Of a stretch of DNA of 64,000 nt, positions 38,332-46,998 are shown in pieces. The DNA is taken from NCBI RefSeq assembly GCF_034087045.1, contig NZ_CP139247.1, positions 4,056,001-4,120,000 on the forward strand, read 5' to 3'. A program made the position numbers and the translations under genes. This DNA comes from Chitinophaga sancti (GTDB taxonomy: Bacteria > Bacteroidota > Bacteroidia > Chitinophagales > Chitinophagaceae). The notes beneath the pieces are model-generated. The model saw nothing but the letters and a program-made list of their open reading frames with translations, was not told the DNA's origin and did not search any database. Every line of letters begins with the position of its first letter. The stretch's first letter is position 1.

Positions 38332-38517
38332 ACTAAGAAATTTTCATAAACGTGGGTGTAATATAATTAAATGTCGGGAATACAATTTAATTTCTGTCAG
38401 GAGGTTTTTGTGCAACAGAACAGGCAACAAGCTTTGTCACTATCAATCCCGCCTTTCTGGCGTCAGCCGGAGAAAAGCACTCTTCCTTGCTGCTGCAGGC
38501 CATTCCATCACCTATAT

Positions 38518-38687
38518 AAAAAGAGAAAGGTCGAAAGAATTCGACCTTTGTGCTAAAATTCCACGTTATGGTACTCAGGTCCATAAAATCTTCCAGCGTT
38601 TGCTATATGTAATAAGGTAATTATCTCCATCGTGAAACAACCATCCTCTCTTCTTGTTCACTTCCCCTTGGGTGGCTGTTTTTAATT
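38518..38687 (-). ncRNA. Possible small RNA or attenuated leader of about 170 nt
   Basis: A good minus-strand promoter (38694-38725) would start RNA near 38687. The predicted RNA first folds AACAGCCACC with GGATGGTTGTT (G-U pairs, one bulge) and ends at a hairpin, AAAGGTCGA / TCGACCTTT (38549-38541 and 38534-38526), followed by CTCTTTTTAT, a standard terminator tail. Read this way it is either a free small RNA or an attenuated leader of the hybrid regulator. A 65-residue frame (38584-38387, starting MDLSTITWNF) crosses the terminator and would be an alternative reading. No known RNA family is recognised. Confidence 0.35.
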
Positions 38688-38693
38688 ATACAA

Positions 38694-38725
38694 CAAATGT
38701 AACGAGGGCTAAAATGATTACCAAA
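38694..38725 (-). promoter_or_regulatory. Promoter facing the hybrid regulator
   Basis: On the minus strand, TTTG (38725-38722), a 20-base spacer and TACATTTG (38701-38694) match the Bacteroidota consensus fully. It is back-to-back with the GH95 promoter, 27 bases away. Confidence 0.6.
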
Positions 38726-38745
38726 GGTTTAGCAAACTTTTTTGT

Positions 38746-38757
38746 GCAATCGTTTGC
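38746..38757. promoter_or_regulatory. Imperfect LacI-type palindrome overlapping the GH95 promoter
   Basis: GCAATCGTTTGC differs from the palindrome GCAAACGTTTGC by one base. It overlaps the TTTG element (38753-38756) of the GH95 promoter, which is where a repressor would act. A clean copy occurs at 53116-53129. Confidence 0.3.
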
Positions 38758-38782
38758 GACATGTTTCTTTCCATTACATTTA
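38753..38782 (+). promoter_or_regulatory. Promoter of the GH95 gene
   Basis: TTTG (38753-38756), an 18-base spacer and TACATTTA (38775-38782) match the consensus except the last base. The ATG at 38823 follows 40 bases later. Confidence 0.5.
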
Positions 38783-38822
38783 CCTTGCTTTTAGATCAAT
38801 ATAGTTTTATTTTACACCCTTT

Positions 38823-41312
38823 ATGAAACAAAACAAAATTGGACTGCTATCCGTGCTCCTTTTATCTGCCGGAACAGTCAGGTCTCAACAGCATGCCGAT
38901 CCATTAAAGCTCTGGTACAACACTCCTGCCAGGGAGTGGACCCAGGCCCTACCTCTCGGCAATGGACGCCTTGGCGCAATGGTATTTGGAAAAGTCAGCG
39001 ACGAGCTGATTCAACTCAATGAAGCCACCCTCTGGTCGGGTGGTCCGGTAAAAGACAACGTCAATCCGGATGCACCTCAATACCTCCCGCAGGTAAGAGC
39101 GGCCCTCTTTAACGAAAACTACCACCAGGCCGATAGCCTGCTCCGAAAGATGCAGGGCGTCTACTCGCAGTCATTCCTCCCCATGGGAGATCTGCACCTT
39201 CGCCAGCAGATCGATGCTAATTCCGTAAAGGATTACTATCGCGACCTGGACCTGAACAACGCTCAGTCGAACACCCGCTTTACCAGCAACGGCGTACAAT
39301 ATACCCGTGAAATGTTCATCTCTGCAGCAGATCAGGTAATCGTTTACCATCTGAAAGCCAGTAAGAAAGGACAGCTGAACTTTACGCTCAGCGCCAGCAG
39401 TCAGCTGCATTATCAGAACGTTGTAAACGGCAAAGACCTGGTCCTCAAAGGCAAAGCACCTTCTCAGGTTGATCCCAGTTATATCAATTATAATAAAGAA
39501 CCTATTATATATGAACAACCCGGCAGTTGCAACGGTATGCGCTTCGAAGTCAGACTGAGAGCCATCAGTGTCGATGGTACAATTAAAACAGATACAGCCG
39601 GCATCACTGTCAAAAACGCAACAGATGTCACAGTAATCGTTTCCGGTGCAACCAGTTTCAATGGCTATGACAAATGTCCTGACAAAGATGGTCTGAATGA
39701 AGATAAGATCGCTTCCGAACAATTGGCAAAGGCCGCCGCCCGTACCCTGAGCGACTTACGTACCCGTCATATAAAGGATTACACCAGGTTTTTCAACAGG
39801 GTACACTTTACAATCGCTGGTAGTGAAGCCGTGGCAGCACTGCCAACGGAGGAACGTTTGCGCCGCTATAGTGAAGGAGGGGAAGACCCTTCTCTGGAAA
39901 CATTATATTTCCAGTACGGTCGCTATCTACTCATCTCAAGTTCCCGCACCAAAGGGGCTCCTGCCAATCTGCAGGGCATCTGGAACAAAGAACTACGTGC
40001 CCCCTGGAGCTCCAACTACACCATTAATATCAATACAGAAATGAACTACTGGCCGGCAGAAGAGTGTAACCTGATGGAAATGCAGCAACCGCTGTATGAC
40101 CTGCTCATGGAACTCGCCGTGACCGGTAGACGTACTGCACAGAACTTCTATCATTTGAATGGCTGGGTAGCGCACCATAATACAGATATTTGGGCGATCT
40201 CCAATCCTGTGGGCGATATTGGCAAAGGTGATCCTAACTGGGCCAACTGGATGATGGGGGGAAACTGGCTCTGTCAGTTCCTCTGGCAGCACTATGAATT
40301 TAGTGGCAGCAAAACCTTCCTGAAAGATACCGCTTACCCTGTAATGCACGCAGCAGCACAATTCAGTTTGGGCTGGCTGGTTCCGGACAAACAAGGTCGT
40401 CTGGTGACCGCACCGGCTACTTCACCGGAAAATATCTTTATTACTGAAAAGGGAGAACATGGCGCCGTATCTATGGCTACCACAATGGACCTTTCCATAA
40501 TTCATGATCTATTCACGAATGTGATCGCTGCTGCAGATGTTTTAGGTAAAGATGCCACTTTTGCAGATTCTTTGAAACAGGCATTAGCAAAACTATACCC
40601 ATTGCAGATTGGTAAAAAAGGCAATTTGCAGGAATGGTACAAGGACTGGGAGGATGAAGACCCTCAGCATCGTCATATTTCTCATTTATTTGGCCTTTTT
40701 CCGGGCAATCAGATCTCTCCCATTACAACACCTGAGCTGGCAGCTGCGGCCAAAAAAAGCCTTGAAATTCGTGGCGATGGAGGTACCGGCTGGAGTAAGG
40801 CATGGAAGATCAATACGTGGGCAAGACTGCTGGATGGTAACCATGCACACAAACTCCTGAAAGAATTAATACACCTCACGGGTGATGGAGGTGTAGATAT
40901 GCATAATGCCGGTGGTACTTATGCAAATCTCTTCTGTGCGCATCCGCCATTCCAGATCGATGGTAACTTTGGTGGTACCTCTGGCATCGCGCAAATGCTG
41001 CTGCAAAGTCAGACGGGTACGCTCCACTTATTACCTGCACTTCCTGATGTCTGGAATACAGGGGAGATTAGTGGTTTATTGGCACAAGGTGGTTACACTG
41101 TAGATATGAAATGGAAAAGTGGTCAGCTTACCAGTGTTACAATTCACGCCACTAAAGATGGAACCTGTATGCTGCGTGTACCGCAACGTATTAAAGCTGG
41201 TGGAAATGCACAGTTAGCTGCTGTAAAATCAAAGGATGCAGATCATGGTTTTGTGTATGCGTTGCAAACAAAGGCAGGTCAGTCTTATACATTATATAGG
41301 GTACAACGCTAA
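38823..41312 (+). CDS. GH95 alpha-L-fucosidase (or alpha-L-galactosidase)
   Basis: The protein has 829 residues with a signal peptide (LLSVLLLSAGTVRSQ). The N-terminal beta domain opens with LWYNTPAREWTQALPLGNGRLGAMVFG, a GH95 hallmark, and continues with EATLWSGGP. The (alpha/alpha)6 barrel carries N402 and N404 in NINTEMNYWPAEE, the pair that activates the catalytic water in GH95, as well as HISHLFGLFPGNQI and FQIDGNFGGTSGIAQMLLQS. The enzyme inverts at alpha-1,2-linked L-fucose, or L-galactose in some members, as on xyloglucan side chains. It is divergent from a hybrid regulator. Downstream are 11-bp repeats and a terminator. Confidence 0.93.
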   Translation: MKQNKIGLLSVLLLSAGTVRSQQHADPLKLWYNTPAREWTQALPLGNGRLGAMVFGKVSDELIQLNEATLWSGGPVKDNVNPDAPQYLPQVRAALFNENYHQADSLLRKMQGVYSQSFLPMGDLHLRQQIDANSVKDYYRDLDLNNAQSNTRFTSNGVQYTREMFISAADQVIVYHLKASKKGQLNFTLSASSQLHYQNVVNGKDLVLKGKAPSQVDPSYINYNKEPIIYEQPGSCNGMRFEVRLRAISVDGTIKTDTAGITVKNATDVTVIVSGATSFNGYDKCPDKDGLNEDKIASEQLAKAAARTLSDLRTRHIKDYTRFFNRVHFTIAGSEAVAALPTEERLRRYSEGGEDPSLETLYFQYGRYLLISSSRTKGAPANLQGIWNKELRAPWSSNYTININTEMNYWPAEECNLMEMQQPLYDLLMELAVTGRRTAQNFYHLNGWVAHHNTDIWAISNPVGDIGKGDPNWANWMMGGNWLCQFLWQHYEFSGSKTFLKDTAYPVMHAAAQFSLGWLVPDKQGRLVTAPATSPENIFITEKGEHGAVSMATTMDLSIIHDLFTNVIAAADVLGKDATFADSLKQALAKLYPLQIGKKGNLQEWYKDWEDEDPQHRHISHLFGLFPGNQISPITTPELAAAAKKSLEIRGDGGTGWSKAWKINTWARLLDGNHAHKLLKELIHLTGDGGVDMHNAGGTYANLFCAHPPFQIDGNFGGTSGIAQMLLQSQTGTLHLLPALPDVWNTGEISGLLAQGGYTVDMKWKSGQLTSVTIHATKDGTCMLRVPQRIKAGGNAQLAAVKSKDADHGFVYALQTKAGQSYTLYRVQR

Positions 41313-41320
41313 CGAAGATT

Positions 41321-41386
41321 CTTCGACGGCGCTTCGATCGTTCTTCGACACTTCTTCGACGCTTCTTCGATGTTTCTTCGACGGCA
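41321..41386. repeat. Six tandem copies of an 11-bp unit CTTCGAYNNTT
   Basis: Six head-to-tail 11-bp units begin at 41321, 41332, 41343, 41354, 41365 and 41376; each starts CTTCGA and varies in the last five bases. The array lies eight bases after the GH95 stop codon and seven bases before the terminator. Just before it, CGAAGATTCTTCG (41313-41325) is an inverted repeat. The array is likely transcribed as 3' untranslated sequence. Confidence 0.85.
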
Positions 41387-41392
41387 CCCGGG

Positions 41393-41427
41393 AAAAATCG
41401 CTTTTACCAAAGGTGAAAGCGATTTTT
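41393..41427. terminator. Terminator shared by GH95 and the convergent permease gene
   Basis: Arms AAAAATCGCTTT (41393-41404) and AAAGCGATTTTT (41416-41427) form a 12-bp stem extended by ACC/GGT in the loop. T-runs occur on both strands. Confidence 0.85.
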
Positions 41428-41507
41428 TCATTTATGAAAATCGAACTCAATTCTATTTTCCCCGATTACGTAAACACCCCTCCTGCATTTCAACACCCCA
41501 CCATACA

Positions 41508-43802
41508 CTACTCGGCACTCAATGCCTTCACGGGATTTGAAAACGCGGCTTTCAAAGATTGAAAACTGATCGTACAGACAGTAATAAGCAAAGTAGCTAC
41601 TGCCGCCAGCACAAACATGCCGGGCTGCAGTTGAATGCGATAAGCAAACCCCTGCAACCACTTTTCCATCATCCATGCAGCCAGTGGAAACGCAATCACA
41701 ATGGCGATCATCACCAGTTGTAAAAAATCGCCGGATAGCAATAACGCCAGTTGCTTCACAGAAGCGCCCAATACCTTCCTGATATAGATCTCTTTCTTTC
41801 TTTTCTCAGCAGTAAATGCAACCAGTCCAAATAATCCTAAACAGGAAATCAATATCGCCAATCCTGCAAAATAGCGGGAAAGACTACCAATCACCTGCTC
41901 TGATTTATATTGCGCCTGTACGGCATCATCCAGGAATTTGTAATTGAAAGTATATCCTGGATTGAACTGCTTATAATAAGCAGCAATGCGATCAATCGTT
42001 TGTACATCGTGTACACGCACCATGGTGATGACGGAATATTCCGGCCACAGTCTGAAAATATAGGGTTGAATGGCATCGTGCAATGAATTGAAATGGAAGT
42101 CCTTCACAACCCCAATAATCTGTACCGGTACATTCTCCGTATAAATCGTCTTCCCAATTGGATCCTTGAGGTCCATGGCTTTTACCGCTGTTTCATTCAG
42201 CACCACACCTTGGTTGTCAGTACTGAAATCCCTGCTGAAAGAACGGCCTTTCAGGAGGGTCATGCCCAGGGTTTCTGGCAGGTCGTAGTTGACAAGCATC
42301 TGAGTGAACCGGATCTGTTGATCTTTGTTTTTGCCATCCCACTCTATATGCGAATCAGGGATACCTGCTGGCATAATGATATTGCGCATCATACTGGAAG
42401 CATTCACCACCCCCGGTATTTGCCTGATGCCGGTTATCAATGCATCTTTACGCTCCATAGCAGGACCATCGGCCTGGAAATAAATAACATTTTCTCTATT
42501 AAAACCAAGGCTTTTGTGTTGAATAAATTTTATCTGCTGATAGATGACCAATACTGCAATGATAAACACGACGGATATTACAAACTGAAAGATCACCAAT
42601 CCTTTTCTGGCCCATGCATTGCCGGAAGTCTGTAAAAATTTCCCTTTCAAAGTGACGACAGGATGAAAACCAGTGAGATAAAATGCAGGATAACTCCCTG
42701 CTAAAAGGCCTGTGATCAGGGGAATCGCCACCACCACATAGTCGATTTTTAAAGACAGTTGTTTCCCGGTAATCGCATTAAAAGCAGGCATTAGAAGCAT
42801 CACAATACCAATCGCCAGCAGCAATGCCATAAAACTAAGCAGCAAAGACTCTCCGAGAAACTGCCTGATCAGTCTTGCCCTGGAAGCACCGATGGCTTTC
42901 CTGATACCCACTTCTTTCATCCTGCCTGCGGCATTGGCCGTGCTCAGGTTCATGAAATTGATACACGCGATGATTATAATGAAAATACCAATCAGGCAAA
43001 ACATACGTACATAAGCCATTCTGCTGCCTTCCTGTAAATATCTGTCTGTAAATTTGCGGAGTGAGAGTTCTATTTTAAACGGCCATTTACCCATCGCCGC
43101 CTGTACATCAGCGCCCTGTTTCAATAAAACATATGTTTCGAATGGACCTTTTCCGTTTCCCAGATCACCAGATACAGGTATCTGGTCTACCCAAGCACCA
43201 AAGTTTAAAACAAAATCCATCCGGATAGTGCTATTCGCAGGCATGTCATTATACACCCCGGAGATGATAGCCGGGTGCGTAAAATCAAATAGTTTCCAGG
43301 TCAGTGTTTTACCAACTACATTTTCAGTAGAATGGAATAACCGCAATGCCAGTGATTTTGAAATTACCACTGAATGCTTATCAGCAAGCACGGTATTTTT
43401 ATTTCCTTCTAATAAATCAAAAGAGAAAACAGAGAAGAAATTTTTCGATACAAAATTTCCAGTAGCGCTGAGTGTATTATTTCCAACACTGAGACTAAAA
43501 GGCTCAAACCATATTTGTGGTGCCATGGTCACGGATTGCTCTACACCGGGAATAGTACGTGTCAGTTCCTGACCTAATCCCCCTGAAGTGCCACTACTGG
43601 TATTCTTCAGGTTTCCCTGCTGTTGTGTGACCATCACCTGGTAGATACGGTCACCGTTTGCATGGAAGCGATCCGTTTGTAATTCATCTTGTACCCATAA
43701 CCATATTAGCAAAGCACAGGCTAGCCCCGTAGAGAGACCAATAAGATTGAGTAGTGTTGATTGCCGGTCGTGCATCAGCCGGCGCAGGTTCATTTTAAAC
43801 AT
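41508..43802 (-). CDS. FtsX/MacB-type ABC permease
   Basis: The protein has 764 residues with a membrane helix at about 16-37 (LLNLIGLSTGLACALLIWLWV). A large periplasmic MacB core domain (about 40-245) precedes three helices around 270-390 (FIIIIACINFMNLSTANA; VGIRKAIGASRARLIRQFLGES). A second helix (about 420-440) and core domain are followed by the C-terminal FtsX block (about 645-764) with RKKEIYIRKVLGASVKQLALLL. It is a two-FtsX-domain permease of the kind used for lipid, lipoprotein or peptide export or mechanotransmission. No ATPase gene is near it, so it would need a remote partner. Its ATG lies three bases after the end of the permease remnant, which suggests a former tandem pair. 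Confidence 0.88.
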   Translation of the reverse strand: MFKMNLRRLMHDRQSTLLNLIGLSTGLACALLIWLWVQDELQTDRFHANGDRIYQVMVTQQQGNLKNTSSGTSGGLGQELTRTIPGVEQSVTMAPQIWFEPFSLSVGNNTLSATGNFVSKNFFSVFSFDLLEGNKNTVLADKHSVVISKSLALRLFHSTENVVGKTLTWKLFDFTHPAIISGVYNDMPANSTIRMDFVLNFGAWVDQIPVSGDLGNGKGPFETYVLLKQGADVQAAMGKWPFKIELSLRKFTDRYLQEGSRMAYVRMFCLIGIFIIIIACINFMNLSTANAAGRMKEVGIRKAIGASRARLIRQFLGESLLLSFMALLLAIGIVMLLMPAFNAITGKQLSLKIDYVVVAIPLITGLLAGSYPAFYLTGFHPVVTLKGKFLQTSGNAWARKGLVIFQFVISVVFIIAVLVIYQQIKFIQHKSLGFNRENVIYFQADGPAMERKDALITGIRQIPGVVNASSMMRNIIMPAGIPDSHIEWDGKNKDQQIRFTQMLVNYDLPETLGMTLLKGRSFSRDFSTDNQGVVLNETAVKAMDLKDPIGKTIYTENVPVQIIGVVKDFHFNSLHDAIQPYIFRLWPEYSVITMVRVHDVQTIDRIAAYYKQFNPGYTFNYKFLDDAVQAQYKSEQVIGSLSRYFAGLAILISCLGLFGLVAFTAEKRKKEIYIRKVLGASVKQLALLLSGDFLQLVMIAIVIAFPLAAWMMEKWLQGFAYRIQLQPGMFVLAAVATLLITVCTISFQSLKAAFSNPVKALSAE

Positions 43803-43805
43803 AGT

Positions 43806-44052
43806 TTATTCAGTTTGCAGGCTCTTTACCGGGTTGGTCAGTGCTGCCTTTATACTTTGATAACTGATAGTCGTGAATGTAATCAATTAGGTCGCTATAC
43901 CTGCTATGCAATACACATCCGTACCTACTTGAATACGATAGGCAAAGGTCTGTAACCATTAGAACACCACCAGCCTGCCACAGGTTGAGTTTTGAAAATA
44001 GGCGGTCTTTGCGAAGATTGCGCCAGGCTATAGTAAAGATACCTTTGAACAT
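43806..44052 (-). pseudogene. Collapsed FtsX-type permease: N-terminus joined to C-terminus
   Basis: The first 24 codons from ATG 44052 (MFKGIFTIAWRNLRKDRLFS) are a permease N-terminus. The next bases only make sense in another frame, where they read WLQTFAYRIQVGTDV, then a TAA inside the block (GIAT stop LITF), then TISYQSIKAALTNPVKSLQTE and a TAA at 43806-43808. That is the last 50 residues of the same family, matching WLNNYAYHINIGV...TISYQSLKAAITNPVRSIKSE of the permease at 44265-46640. About 700 internal residues are therefore missing, with at least one frameshift and one nonsense codon. The 80-residue frame that spans it is not a real protein. Confidence 0.9.
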
Positions 44053-44124
44053 ATGAGCGTTTTAGCAATCAAGCTTGCAGCACGAAACAAATGCCATAAT
44101 TTTAGAAAGGTCTTATCAGTAATA

Positions 44125-44144
44125 TACATATTTTAAAATATGTA
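44125..44144. repeat. Perfect 20-bp palindrome between divergent permease genes
   Basis: TACATATTTTAAAATATGTA reads identically on both strands. It is 120 bases before the ATG at 44265 and 73 bases upstream of the remnant's ATG. It could be an operator for a dimeric regulator. A weaker inverted repeat GTTC...GAAC follows around 44171-44185. Confidence 0.6.
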
Positions 44145-44264
44145 AACTGTCCGTTTTCAGTACAGGATGCGTTCCGAAAGCGAACAGGGTAATATTTAAT
44201 GGTATTGATTTTCAATCAGATAATAACGGGCACCTTATTCGTAGCTATCATTCAAAATTACCTT

Positions 44265-46640
44265 ATGTTACATCATTACCTGTTAATTATATTCAGAAAC
44301 CTGAAAAGACATAAAGGGTCTTTTCTGATCAATCTGTTCGGGTTATCTGCAGGATTAGCCTGTACCTTTCTGATTTATTTATGGGTGAATGATGAGTTTC
44401 ACTTTGATAAATTTCATACAAAGAATGAGCAGTTGTACCAGGTGATGGAGCGGAGTACCGAGAATGGAGTGGTGCAGGTAACTGAGGGGGTACAGGGGCC
44501 TTTGCCAGCCGCGATGAAAAGGGATTTGCCGGAGGTGACAGACGCAGTAGGCGTGATGTCTTTGCAAAAGAACGGGATTTATTTGCCGGTCAGGAGTGGT
44601 GATAAGATGGTGAAGACTTCCGGGTTAATGGCCACCGCTTCGTTTTTTAAAATGTTTTCTTTCCCTTTGATAGCCGGGCAGGCAGATAAGGTGTTGAATG
44701 AAAAACAGACGGTGGTGATCTCTGAAAAAATGGCGCAGCAATTGTTCGGATCAGTAGAGAATGCATTGGGAAAACAGGTAGAGTGGGAATTGTTTGGCAT
44801 TAAAACGCCAGCCATGGTAACGGGAGTATTGGGTGCAATACCTGCGAATAGCACCTTTCAGTTTGACTTTGTGATGTCGCTGGATTTTGAAGGGACTAGC
44901 GCGCATTGGCAAAGGTGGGAGAATTCAGGACCAAGTACTTATGTGACATTGAAAGCGGGGACAAATATAGAAAGGTTCGATGCAAAGATCAAAGATTATT
45001 TAAAAAAGTATTCAAATGATAACATCTTCACCTTATTTACCAGGCCATTTTCCAGTGGGTACTTATATGGGAATTATGAGAATGGGGTAGTAGCAGGTGG
45101 TAGGATCGTATATGTAAGATTATTTAGTCTCATCGCGATATTTATATTGATCATTGCCTGTATCAATTTCATGAACCTGAGTACCGCCAAGGCTTCCAGG
45201 AGATTGAAGGAGGTGGGTGTAAAGAAGGCGATCGGGGCATCCCGCCATTCACTCATCTTTCAGTTTCTGGCCGAAGCAGTGTGTATGGCATTATTGGCAT
45301 TGTTATTAGCAGCATTGATCGTGGCAGTATTCCTGCCACAGTTTAACCTGATCACAGAGAAACAATTGGTCATTCATTTTACGCCATCGCTGGTGTTGAT
45401 TGGCGTGGGTATTTCCGTAGCAGCCGGTTTGATCTCAGGTAGTTACCCGGCGGTTTATTTGTCAGGATTTGATCCGGTAGGTGTATTGAAAGGCCGGTTG
45501 AAATCGCAGATAGGAGAGTTGATCGCCCGCAAAGGATTGGTGGTTTTCCAGTTTACTATTTCATTGGTACTGATTATCGCGGTAGTCGTGATCTATAGAC
45601 AGGTTCAATATGTACAGACTCAGAATGTCGGGTACAATAAAGAGAATGTTATCTATTTCGATATAGACGGTAGTTTGCAGCAGAATGGACAGGCATTTAT
45701 TGCTGCAGCAAAGCAATTGCCGGGAGTAGTGAATGCCAGTGGTATGCAGGGCGGAATGTTGGAGTCAGAGAAAGGTGGTTCTACATTTGGAATTTCATGG
45801 CCGGGAAAGAATGAAAACGAGATCGTGAAGTTTATAGATCGGGGAGCTGATTTTGAACTGCTGCAAACAATGGGGATACAGGTAAAGGAAGGCCGTGATT
45901 TTAGCCGGAATTTTGGAGGGGAGGATAATAAAGTGATCTTCAATGAAGCCGCTATCAAGGCCATGGGACTACGGCACCCGATTGGAACAGATATCATGTT
46001 CTGGGGAGAGAAGTCTACTATTATAGGTGTGGTGAAAGACTTTCATATGTCGTCATTGCATGATCCCATACAACCGATGATTTTTTATTTTGCCCCTCAA
46101 AAAGCAAATACAATATTGGTGAAGATACAGGGAGATAAATTAACTGAAGGAATAGCTGCAGTGAGTAAATTGTATAAGCAATTTAACCCGGGGTATATCT
46201 TCGAATATAAATTTTTGGATGAAAGTTTTAAGGCGCAATATGTTGGAGAGAGGAGGGTAGCGACTTTATCCCGTTACTTTGCCGGGTTGGCTATTTTGAT
46301 TTCCTGTCTTGGTTTATTTGGGTTGGCTACATTCAATGCAGAGATCAGGACCAAAGAGATTGGTATCCGGAAGATATTAGGTGCTTCTGTATCGAATATT
46401 GTGATGCTGCTTTCAAAAGATTTCATCAGGCTGATATTGATTGCGATCCTCATTGCATTCCCGCTTTCCTGGTGGCTGATGAGCCAGTGGCTGAATAATT
46501 ATGCTTATCACATAAATATTGGTGTGGGCGTGTTCTTTTTAGCAGGTGTGTCTATTATTTTGATTGCTATGCTGACCATTAGTTATCAATCTTTGAAAGC
46601 TGCGATCACTAATCCTGTAAGAAGTATTAAATCTGAGTAA
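44265..46640 (+). CDS. FtsX/MacB-type ABC permease
   Basis: I start at ATG 44265 (MLHHYLLIIFRNLKRHKGSF) because the family N-terminus begins there; the longer frame from 44199 adds 22 unrelated residues. The 791-residue product has helix 1 at about 20-40, a MacB core domain, helices near 283-400 (FILIIACINFMNLSTAKASRR and VGVKKAIGASRHSLIFQFLAE), a second core domain (about 445-650) and the C-terminal FtsX block (about 670-791; RTKEIGIRKILGASVSNIVML). It is similar to the minus-strand permease, and the two were probably duplicated. No ATPase or HlyD-type partner is adjacent. The last seven codons and stop form the start of the 53-bp repeat array. Confidence 0.9.
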   Translation: MLHHYLLIIFRNLKRHKGSFLINLFGLSAGLACTFLIYLWVNDEFHFDKFHTKNEQLYQVMERSTENGVVQVTEGVQGPLPAAMKRDLPEVTDAVGVMSLQKNGIYLPVRSGDKMVKTSGLMATASFFKMFSFPLIAGQADKVLNEKQTVVISEKMAQQLFGSVENALGKQVEWELFGIKTPAMVTGVLGAIPANSTFQFDFVMSLDFEGTSAHWQRWENSGPSTYVTLKAGTNIERFDAKIKDYLKKYSNDNIFTLFTRPFSSGYLYGNYENGVVAGGRIVYVRLFSLIAIFILIIACINFMNLSTAKASRRLKEVGVKKAIGASRHSLIFQFLAEAVCMALLALLLAALIVAVFLPQFNLITEKQLVIHFTPSLVLIGVGISVAAGLISGSYPAVYLSGFDPVGVLKGRLKSQIGELIARKGLVVFQFTISLVLIIAVVVIYRQVQYVQTQNVGYNKENVIYFDIDGSLQQNGQAFIAAAKQLPGVVNASGMQGGMLESEKGGSTFGISWPGKNENEIVKFIDRGADFELLQTMGIQVKEGRDFSRNFGGEDNKVIFNEAAIKAMGLRHPIGTDIMFWGEKSTIIGVVKDFHMSSLHDPIQPMIFYFAPQKANTILVKIQGDKLTEGIAAVSKLYKQFNPGYIFEYKFLDESFKAQYVGERRVATLSRYFAGLAILISCLGLFGLATFNAEIRTKEIGIRKILGASVSNIVMLLSKDFIRLILIAILIAFPLSWWLMSQWLNNYAYHINIGVGVFFLAGVSIILIAMLTISYQSLKAAITNPVRSIKSE

Positions 46641-46880
46641 AATGAGGCTGTCATTCCCGGAGGTTGCCTGCAAGAAGTATTAAATCTGAGTAAAATGAGG
46701 CTGTCATTCCCGGAGGTTGCCAGTAAGAAGCATTAAATCTGAGTAAAATGAGGCTGTCATTCCCGGAGGTTGCCAGTAAGAAGCATTAAATCTGAGTAAA
46801 TGAGGCTGTCATTCCCGGAGGTTGCCTGTAAGAAGTATTAAATCTGAGTAAAATCAACCTGTCATTGCCGGAGGCATGCC
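46617..46880 (+). repeat. Five tandem copies of a 53-bp unit that begins inside the permease gene
   Basis: Units start at 46617, 46670, 46723, 46776 and 46828. The first three are 53 bp and differ at a few bases, the fourth is 52 bp (one A lost) and the fifth is diverged in its second half. Each begins GTAAGAAGTATTAAATCTGA or a variant, which in copy 1 encodes the permease end VRSIKSE plus its stop. The remaining bases to 46998 (about 118) are AT-rich and hold no gene that I can see. Confidence 0.93.
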
Positions 46881-46998
46881 TTCAGCGAATATCATTTCGT
46901 TCTTCAGGTGATTAAAACCCTCCTTGGCCGGAATTGTATCATTTATGACCTTCACGCCACCATCAAAACCCCTTACCTTTATATAACAATTCACCTCC

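Noticed and set aside
38387..38584. 65-residue frame on the minus strand with four cysteines, starting MDLSTITWNF
   Set aside because: A GGAAG-like site precedes its ATG, but the frame spans a terminator-like hairpin and shows no signal peptide or family. I keep it only as an alternative to the small RNA reading.
41321..41386. CRISPR or transposon end
   Set aside because: The 11-bp units have no spacers, no terminal inverted repeats flank a coding region, and no transposase is present.
41508..46640. Complete ABC transporter operon
   Set aside because: Two permeases and a remnant are seen, but no ATPase (no Walker A motif) or membrane fusion protein lies among them, so I do not claim a full transporter here.
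46617..46880. CRISPR-like array
   Set aside because: The 53-bp units are directly adjacent with no unique spacers, and no cas gene is near. It is a simple tandem duplication.
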